The position numbers were made by a program, and so were the translations under genes. 64,000 nucleotides of DNA. Origin: Chlorokybus atmophyticus (taxonomy: Eukaryota > Streptophyta > Chlorokybophyceae > Chlorokybales > Chlorokybaceae). The stretch is taken from NCBI GenBank assembly GCA_009103225.1, contig RHPI01002533.1, positions 69,793 through 133,792 on the forward strand, read 5' to 3'. The notes under the pieces were generated by a model. That model made no database searches and was not told where the DNA came from. It saw only the letters and a program-made list of their open reading frames with translations. This document shows positions 52,720 through 61,285 of this stretch, in pieces (positions within the stretch are counted from its first letter, which is position 1; the number at the start of each line of letters is the position of its first letter).

Positions 52720-54553
52720 ATGCGGGTGTGGCTGGACTGCGATTGCGGGGTAGACGACGCGCTGGGCATCCTGCTTGCTCTCTGCCTGCCTGAGGTGGGT
52801 ACACTGGCGTGTGCATGTGTGGTACATAGCTGCATGACTTTGCGCGATAGTCAAGCTCAGAGCGTCGACTTTCTTGCCACACAGGCTTGCCTGAATGCTT
52901 GCACTGAACGCCTGACACTGGCACCTTCGTGCATGCTGCGCAGGTTGAAGTGGTTGGCATCTCCTGCGTTGCTGGCAACGTTGGCGTGGAACAGGTCAGA
53001 GAACCTGGCATACGTTTGACACTGACAGGCAGCTTGTCGTGATGTGCGTGCAAATGGAAGCGTGCGTGAGCTTACAGTGCATGCAAGACGTTCAGTGTGT
53101 ACATCTGCATACACGCTTGATGTTGCTGCATGCAACAGTACGCTTGGAGCAATCGCAAGTGGCTCGCTTAACATTGCAACAGCTGCACAATCCATGGCAA
53201 TTGTGTTTGTTGCCATGCAGGTGGCAAAGAATGTGGCACGCATGCTGACACTAGCCGATCGCGTAGATGTTCCATTCTACATTGGCGCCAGCGCCCCGAT
53301 ACTTGGCCCAAACGGCATCGGCAACAACGGGGTAAGCACGCTAGTCATCGATTGACTGGCGTTATTCAAGTCAGTGTGAAGGCGTGAACTGAAGTTGTCT
53401 TTTGGCAGTGGTTTGGAAAGGACGGTCTCAATGATGCAAAGGATGCGTCACCGCACCCACACTCGGTGACAGCGTCTCCGTCTCCGGGTTATGCAAGTGT
53501 TCGGTTGGTTGAGGAGGCCAACAAGGAAGACAGCCGAGACCTGGTTCTCATCGCAACCGGGCCGCTGGTATGCTGACTCTGCGATGTAACGCATGCAAGC
53601 CCCAATGTTGGTTATTGACACATATACAGGTTACATTGCACTACAGCATGCTAGTTGTGTACTGCATTACCGCCAGTGGGTGCATTGACGCTTGCTGATT
53701 GTGATGCTGTGCATCATCAGACCAACATTGCACTAGCATGCCGTCTGGACCCTGCTTTTCCCTCGCGTGTTGGACGGTTTTGCGTGATGGGTGGTGCGGT
53801 TGAAGCCCCGGGCAACACGCCCAACTCATGTACAGCAGAGTTCAACTTCTTATGCGATCCAGAGGTCAGTTTCTCAAGCTCTGCAGTTGGCATTTACACC
53901 ACTTTGTAACAAGGCAGTTCAATGCCAAAATGTGGTTGACACTCTGCTGCAGGCAGCATTCATCTGCCTACACTCCTTCCCAGACACCAAACTGCTGAGC
54001 ATCGACTGTGCAGAGAAGCACCCTTTGTCATGGCAGTGGTTTGAGCAGTGGATCAGCAAAGACACTGCCAAGGCAAGAGTACACAACGCTTTGCTCTTGA
54101 ATAGAGCAGCCTTCGCTGCACTTGATGCATTGAATAATTGCAACATATTGGTGCAGGCAGCCTTTGCATACGCAATCATGTGGAACTCCCGGGAGGCTGC
54201 CAGGGCTAGCAACGAGCCCGGTTGGGTTGCATGGGATCCGCTTGCTGTTGCGGCTGCGTTGATACCCGGGGCAGTGCTCACATCTACCAAGTTCTATATT
54301 GATGTGGAGCTTGCAGGAAAACACACAAGAGGGCAGTGTGTTGTAGATTGGAAAGGGATTATGCGAAAGGAGGTGAGCTGTCTGAGCACGCTGTGTACGT
54401 GTCTGCACCATGTTCTCCACTCAGTTGCAGATATGCTTGGCTGTCATGGACTGAACCTGGCTGGCGTTGTCCTTGTGGCAGCCTAATGTCACATTGGTGA
54501 CATCAATGGACGACAAGCTCTTTCTGCACTGGATGGACGTTGCACTTGAGTGA
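52720..54553 (+). CDS. Inosine-uridine preferring nucleoside hydrolase family protein
   Basis: Exons 52720-52794, 52944-52994, 53221-53331, 53409-53567, 53721-53864, 53953-54078, 54157-54372 and 54482-54553 all keep phase for 317 residues. The N-terminus DCDCGVDDALGILLAL carries the DxDxGxDD-type calcium/ribose site. Other family blocks are GISCVAGNVGVEQ, IATGPLTNIALA, CVMGGAVEAPGN, AEFNFLCDPE and AWDPLAVAAAL. The enzyme hydrolyses ribonucleosides to ribose and base in purine/pyrimidine salvage, probably in the cytosol since no targeting peptide is seen. The length is close to typical (about 310-340). Substrate preference cannot be read from the sequence. Confidence 0.9.
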
Positions 54554-54649
54554 TAAAGCGCGAGTAAGGACCAAAGAGTGTGTCCAACTGTTATGGATGC
54601 AGGGTGGCGTATGCTTTGCATGAACACCACAGTTGATCGCTTCAGTGTA

Positions 54650-54935
54650 CCGTATTTGTGCAAATACACCCCCCACCCCCCCCATTACAACACCCCCCTT
54701 TGGGGGAGGGGGGGGCTTTGTTTGTAACCCCTTTCACGGGCGAAATACATCCCTAATACAACACCCCCCATTTATGTTTTTTTTTTTTTTTTTTTTNNNN
54801 NNNNNNNNNNNNNNNNNNNNNNNNNNNNNNNNNNNNNNNNNNNNNNNNNNNNNNNNNNNNNNNNNNNNNNGGGGGGGGGGGGGGGGGGGGGGGCGCTTTG
54901 TTTGTAAGGGGGGGGTTGTATTCGCACAACTACGG
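54650..54935. mobile_element. C/G-tract-rich MITE with about 20-bp terminal inverted repeats and TA duplication
   Basis: The left end CCGTATTTGTGCAAATAC (from 54650) and the right end, read inverted, CCGTAGTTGTGCGAATAC (to 54935) match at 16 of 18 positions. Each is followed inward by a poly-C tract, and TA flanks both ends (54648-54649, 54936-54937). GCTTTGTTTGTAA occurs twice inside (about 54715 and 54893), as does a TACAACACCCCCC block. It has no coding capacity and is interrupted by a 74-N gap. It resembles a non-autonomous Tc1/mariner-like element. Confidence 0.6.
54797..54870. other. Assembly gap (74 N) inside the MITE
   Basis: Flanked by a T run on the left and a G23 run on the right. 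Confidence 0.95.
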
Positions 54936-54937
54936 TA

Positions 54938-57330
54938 TATAACAATATTAGGCATCCGATATGTAGTACCATAGTAGACAATACTAATAGTAAGATGTGC
55001 ATACGTATGTGTCTTTGCACGTGTCCTTATGATGTAAATAATAGCATATTTACATCAATGTCAGTAGAATGTCAATATGCAGTCAATTTTGTCACTACTC
55101 AGGAGTGCCCTTACCGCGTACACTTTGCGGATTGGACACATAACCATTAAGATCAATGTCGATTTGCAAGAAGCTTCTTTTCTTCCTATTTACGTGTGAT
55201 GTGGAAATTTAGTATCTCGTGTACGCACGATTATATCGCAAGGTATATATCCAGTCGCGCAAATGAATAAAGATGACGGGTATCTCACTTCCAATCATTT
55301 GCAAAAACGCTTCAAAATAAATGGAGATACTTATTGACTTGCGTATGCTAATTCATCTCAACTTTAAATAATCAATCAAACCATATGACGATTGCAACGT
55401 GTTTACAAAAATGGTGTACAAAGTAAGCAATGAGATGAGACATGCACAACACATGCAGCAATGTTAAATGGCGTTAGTCCGATTATTAACATCACCCCCA
55501 CCACCACCGGGCTATGCATACAAAGCAAAAAGCCATAAATCAAGTTGCCACCTATCTTCACTGATGTTTGGAATGTATGTGAGCCGGTTTAGATTGCATG
55601 TGCATGGCAATAAGATCATATACCATATGACATTTGCAGTGTGGATGTATATTGTGCTCGAAAATGGAAAGTGATGGCCCATCACATTGGGGGCCATGTC
55701 TATAAGTTCTGTACATGAAGGGCCTGCAGCAAGTTGCTGCGGAATCAGCTTCGTCAGCGGCACGCTTGCCAAGCTTTAAATCCTCGTAAGAACAGATTGG
55801 TTTGCAGCAGACTATTCCGTTGTGCAAAAAATTCCACGTCCTTTACACCGCATTCACGATCTTACCACCAGCGGGCCACGTGACGAGTAATAGCCCATTA
55901 TCCATGCGCCAAGACAACAGCGCAACAAAGCGGAGCCAAGGAGTGGGCATTTGATTGCTTGCAGTCGCGAATGAAACATGGGTCGCTTCTTATGTCACCT
56001 GATGGTTGTAAACAACCAAACCGGTGATTGGGCCAACTCCAGCTTGGTGTGCAGTAACCATTGCCAGCAGCCTTCAACAAGGCTGATGGAACCACCAAGT
56101 GCGCAACTAATGCTTTTGTTAATACACGTTAGATACAAAATTAAAAATAACTTTTGGAAGGCTGACATTCAAAACATCGTGGGGGCCTTAATGTCATCCT
56201 TGAGTTCTCAAGCATTGTACTTCAAGAAGCCTTTGCTTATGTCCAAAATGTCTGCCCGGCGTGCCAGCGCTTCAACAACCCAACCTGGCTCGTTTATGGC
56301 GTCAATTATCGCGATGTCATGGAACTATGTATCCAGCTTAACACAATTAGCCAACTGCGAGCGGTTGCTTAACAAATCTCGTCATATGAACAAGGGTATC
56401 GATGTCATACGCGCACGCGTGCGCATACATACGCACACATACGCATACACACTCTATTCAAGCATCCAACAGGCACAACATTGTAAATATAAAAGTTACA
56501 GTTTTTTTTTAGAGCCGTCTACACCTGCTTTGAATCAGTTAATATCATAATGAACCAACGACACATGCACATGCGTGAAACTTATAGCATGCAACATTGG
56601 CTTCAATGACAAAGCAATTACGACGATTAGTGATTATTTACATGTCCATCAAGACCAATAGGTAACATGCATACATGCATACTACACAACAGATGGATTG
56701 GGGCCAATCAATCAAGCAAGCAAGCACAACACATTTAAGCTCGATAATACAGCACTTGTTGCTTGGGTTTGTTTTGGCATCAAGCAAAACAAAAACGATG
56801 GGTTGGGGGGCCCCACCAAGTTTTAGCTAAGTGCACTAGCTATAGACCGGGGAGGGAGGAGTGTGGGCAGAGGGAAGGGGGAAGGGGCAGCGGCAAGCAG
56901 CAAAGGAAGCACCTACAGAGCACCGCGGGGGAGAAGAAGGGATATGTTGGCTATCCACCGCCGCCGCCACTCACGACGACGACGACTGTGCAACTGCTAA
57001 TGCCCCCGAGAGTTTGAGCGGCTGCCCGCGCTTTTATTCCCTGCACGTTAGTCACTCACAACAGGCAATGATCAGGGTTGGTAGTCAAAACGCGCCTTGC
57101 GAATTTAGCAGGGACGCGCACAACAGGGCATCTTCGCAGTGCACATGGAATTGCTGCGAGCTGTGCATTGACTCGACGTATATGCGGGCAATGAATCTGC
57201 TCCCCACACTCACTTACCCATCACTTACCCGTACTTACCTGTTGTCGTTATCATGTGCTGCTTGGTAGATAGGTGGCTGACATGCGTCACCCTGTGCTGG
57301 TCGGAATTGCTGCCTTATCCAATCTATGCA
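54938..57330. other. AT-rich intergenic region
   Basis: About 2.4 kb of lower G+C sequence. Coding-like fragments on the minus strand around 55700-56330 have no consistent frame or recognised family. A CA-rich simple tract lies at 56410-56450, and a (CCG/ACG)-rich patch at 56955-56990. No gene is supportable. Confidence 0.45.
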
Positions 57331-57339
57331 CCACCATTA

Positions 57340-57840
57340 CATGGACAAGTCAGTCACGCGAACCATAGGTGGTCACAACCGTCGTGACCACCAGTTCATA
57401 GCTCAGGACCACACTCGCGGCCATACGTCCACAGTATGGCACGAACACCACAGCATATATAATCCGCCGTCATTACCTCGTCCATGGTTCGCGAACCATA
57501 CTGGTGTGAATATAACGGAAAGTTACAACCAGTGTGGTGTAAATTTTCAGTGCCAATATGGTCATGACGTTTAAGCCATGCGTGGTGCAGACATTCACGA
57601 CAAGAGCGGCATGACAGTCACACCGTATATGGTCCACCGTCATCACCTCATCCATGGTTCGCGAACCATACTGGTGTGAATATAATTGAGCATCACAACC
57701 CGTATGTCATGACAGTTACACTAGTGTGGCCTGGCGTGCCCCACTCAGTATGACTTGGCAATTACACCACATGTGGTCTTGCATATCATTGCCAGTATGA
57801 TATGACCGTCACACCTGTCATGCCATCTACCCTCGCATGC
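57340..57840. repeat. Diverged array of palindromic repeats
   Basis: A 35-base segment, TCCATGGTTCGCGAACCATA continuing to TATAA, occurs at 57481 and 57651, 170 bases apart. It contains the perfect 16-bp palindrome ATGGTTCGCGAACCAT. Neighbouring variants of GTGTGGTG/CACCACA/GTCATGAC recur across the stretch, including the hairpin GGTGGTCAC...GTGACCACC (57368-57391). The array lies about 0.8 kb upstream of the second retroelement's gag. Confidence 0.65.
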
Positions 57841-58670
57841 CAGTCCTTCTCGAGCATGCCTACACCCAGCCCCACGCCCGGGCTACCAGCATGAAGACCG
57901 CGCGAGCCCCAGCCTACTGCTAGCTACTGTACCGCTCATGTAGCATGTAGCTAGGGCTACTTTATAGACCTGCCTGTAGGGACCGCGCGTAGCTGATCAG
58001 TTGTAAGTCTGTTAATGACACATGTGCTATATCGAGTCTTAGGAGATTTCCGAAATAGCATGAGGCCTCGATGTGACCGTTGGCCTAGTGCCCGCGTGGC
58101 ACTGCACAGTCATGATTTGACATGTATAAGTAGGAAGTCACGTCACCGGACTAGCTGGTGACACTGTAAGTGAGTACTAGGAGTACCAAGAAGTAAAGAC
58201 TTTGTTTCTAAAGAGCTTGTGAAGCGACTTGAACTGGAAGCACGCTGCCCCGGTTGCCAAGAATTCCCTTACTGCGTGAGACACGGTGCATGCTCTTGTG
58301 CGATGTGCCTGTCATTGCTGTGAGCTTGACGGTGGTGTGTTGTTTCAGTAGTCAGGGTGTTGTATCCACGTGTTGCACACTCATTCACCTCACTTAACAG
58401 TGTATCATTCTATCCACTCATGCAAAGAACTGTGTCCACAGCACTACCTATCGTAGTGGCTTGTTGACTTACAGTGTCACCCTCTTTGCACAAGTGAGTG
58501 TGTTGCGATCTGCATTAGATAGTGCAGTCTGCACCCAGGGATAGATCGCTGGGCATTCGTTATCATTGTCATCACATAGTGCGCACAAGCACTAATGTGT
58601 TGGGTGGTAACAGCATCACTATAGACGGTAGAGCACAAGCACTCTACCCTTTTACCTCTGGACCAGCTGT
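57841..58670. other. Region upstream of the second retroelement's gag
   Basis: About 0.8 kb without an ORF. It may contain that element's 5' LTR and leader, but no second LTR copy is in the window to prove it. A tRNA-primer-like TGGTAACAGCATC lies near 58606 and a GGTAGAG/CTCTACC hairpin at 58627-58648. Confidence 0.35.
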
Positions 58671-61285
58671 ATGAGCAGGCCCACCCCGTTCTCCCCAATA
58701 GACGAGGGTGACCTCAGCAGTCGGAGCCCAACCACCAACCTCACCTACGAGCGGACCAGTGACGGGAGCATCGACCGCAGCAGCAGAGGCTCGCGCTCCA
58801 TCTCCAGCTTCACCCCGCTCCACTCTACTCCTCGTCATCAAGCTTCTCCACTATCATCGGACAGCGACGACAACGAGATGGAGTCTTCCTATTCAACCAC
58901 ATCCCTGCGCTTCTCCGGACGTGCCGGCACCACCTCGCTGGATGAGTTCATCATCAAGTTCCACTCCAAGATGCGGCAGAAAGCTCTGAAGAACAAAGAC
59001 TGGTCAGATGAGATCTCTTTCCACATTGCTGCTCAGTATCTTGATCATGAAGCACACGATGTCTGGAAGTCCGTTGCTGAACTGCATCGAGTAGACGGCT
59101 ATGGCGAGCTTGCCAGCACCATAGCATCTGCATCTCTGCACCGTCCAGCAGGTGTCGTTCCACCTGCCACTTCAGTTGCAGTAACAGGCTTGTCCATAGC
59201 TGCAGCTCTCAAGCAGGCAGAGGAGGAGGAACCAGAGTTGGTACTTGTCAACTTTACCCCTGCAGAATTTGAGTCCAAGGAGGCCACAGTCGAGTCCGCA
59301 TCCTTGACCGTTCTGCCATCATCATTGAGGAACAAAGAGCTGTACAGCAAGCGGCAGCCGCAGAGTGGGGTACTCCTCTACCTCCAGCAACACCTGGCTC
59401 TCGTGCAGGAGGCAGCGCTTTCACCCTCGGGTCAGTAGCACTGCGCGCACCAGCCATCACCGTAGGTGCTGCCATCTCTGATTCTCCACTCAAGGACCTG
59501 TACGCTGCCCTGCGCCGCACCTTCCCTTCTCAGACCACCACCAAGGTTGAGGAGCTGAGACGCTTCCGACGCAAGCCCAATGAGGATCCCCTCCGCTTGT
59601 ACTCCAGACTGGAAGGTCTGCTGAAGGACACTGACTACAAGATTGTCAGTGAGGAGGCTGCTGCAGTGATATACGCCAATGAGTTGGATGCTGCTCTGAG
59701 CGAGTCGACACGCCCGACTCCGAACTACAGCAGGCCCCTTGGTTACACCCTCAAAGAAGCCTAGAGACTGCACAAGCCATCCACAAGCGCTTGGTGTATG
59801 AGAAGGCAGTGCTGGACACCAACCGCAGCGCCGCACGGCCTGTAGTCAGCACGACAACTGAGCTTCCTCGCCGCGACCGTGGCCGGGACGCTCCACCAGC
59901 ACGCGACAAAGGGAAACGGTCAGCTCATGCTGCACTTGCTGCCCCTGTGCTGTGTCATCGCTGTGGACGGCATGGGCACTACCAAAAGGAGTGCACCGAA
60001 GAATACTCAACTTTGGTTTGCGACCACTGTCACAAGACTGGTCGTTTGGAGTCAGTCTGCTGGCTCAAGTTCCCAGAGTTGAGGCCCGCCAACAGCTACA
60101 ACCACAACTACTCCGGTGGCTACAACAGCAACAACACTGGAGGCCACACTGGCAACAACTTCAGTGGCTACAACAGCAACAACACTGGAGGCCACACTGG
60201 CAACCACTTCAGTGGCTACAATAGCAACAACACTGGAGCCCACAATAGCAACAACGCTGGTGGCAGTAACAACTACAACAACGCCAGTGTTCGCAAGGAA
60301 GAGCAAGGCTACAGGGGGAAGAATAGACCTCCTCAGCGTAAGGGACCAGAGACACGTCCGCGCGTTGCTGCTGTTGCCGCCAAGGCTTCATCCAACCCAC
60401 CAGCTGATGACCATATGGCAGCCCTGATGGCGCGTATGGCACGCTTGGAGGAAGACAAGGAGCAGGACTACCGCGCCTGCCCGATGGGCGCTGGTGGCTG
60501 CAAAACGTGAGAGAGACAGGACCACTCCGTCCCGCGTGCAACCATCACGACGAGCACGGGGGGAAGCTGCAACAACATCAGCAGGCACCTCCTCCGAAGC
60601 CACCAGTGGGGCTGCCTCCGCAGCAACAGCCACACCGGCTACAACGTCGACTCCACCAACGTCAGCGGCACCCACTCCAGTTGCACCACAACCTGGTACA
60701 CCGATGGACACCGTGACACCGACACTGGTGAGCACAATGGCAACAGTCGCCATCTCTACCGAATCTGCACCAGCGAGCGGTGCACTTCCCACTGCAGCAG
60801 TGCCTCTGCCCGTAGGCGTTGAGACAACTCTCGCACCACCGACCGGTACCGTCGCAACTGCCACAATTGCCATCATCGAGCCCGCTGTCTCTGCAGCAAC
60901 GCGCGCAGCCACTCTGCCCGCTCTCGACGTCACTCAGGCTGTCCCAACTGGTCAGCAAGCTGAGCGAGCATGAGAGACCGTCCTGCGCGGAGCAGACCCC
61001 ACTACCATCGCCTTCGGTCGGGGGGGGGAGCGCACCACGCGTGTCGCTCGCGATGATCGCGTCTTCCCGCTACCAGAGGTTCACACCCTTCCAGCACTCA
61101 CTCAACACCAACTGGAAGATGAGATCCTTGCTGGCACTGCACCTCCGATGCGTGACAGGGTGTTTTTGATCAGCTACAGCCCACCGGTAGTGTTGGAGTT
61201 GGCCCTGCAGCTGTTCTGGGCGCTGCACAACAACATGCAGACCGCCCCGCACCAGTCTGCACGCATGCCAACCACCACCTTTTAA
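58671..61285 (+). pseudogene. gag: Gag-like region with zinc knuckle, broken by frameshifts and stops
   Basis: The first frame starts at ATG 58671 (MSRPTPFSPIDEGD) and is gag-like to about 59270. Sequence continuity then moves to another frame (GTPLPPATPGSRAGG, PNEDPLRLYSRLEGLL), and near 59700 to a third (ETAQAIHKRLVYEKAVLD). That third frame carries CHRCGRHGHYQKEC, a good CCHC knuckle, and a second degenerate one (CDHCHKTG with Arg in place of His) at about 59950-60060. A Gly/Asn repeat tract follows, then a Thr/Ala/Pro-rich linker (60494-60970). In-frame TGA (60971) and TAA (61283) interrupt the spacer. The breaks may be mutational decay or read errors; the copy as given cannot make an intact Gag. 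Confidence 0.65.
60110..60260 (+). repeat. 48-bp coding tandem repeat (Gly/Asn/Tyr-rich, three copies)
   Basis: The unit encodes SGYNSNNTGGHTGNNF. The Tyr codon recurs at 60121, 60169 and 60217, exactly 48 bases apart. It follows the zinc knuckles and resembles a low-complexity nucleic-acid-binding tail. Confidence 0.85.

Noticed and set aside
55500-56350. Minus-strand coding-like fragments (for example DLKLGKRAADEADSAA)
   Set aside because: The fragments fall in different frames without good splice sites and in AT-rich sequence. They may be a dead gene or transposon, but I could not assign them.
58600-58660. 5' LTR end and PBS of the second retroelement (TGGTAACAGCATC)
   Set aside because: The upstream base context does not end in CA, and no second LTR copy is in the window to confirm a boundary.
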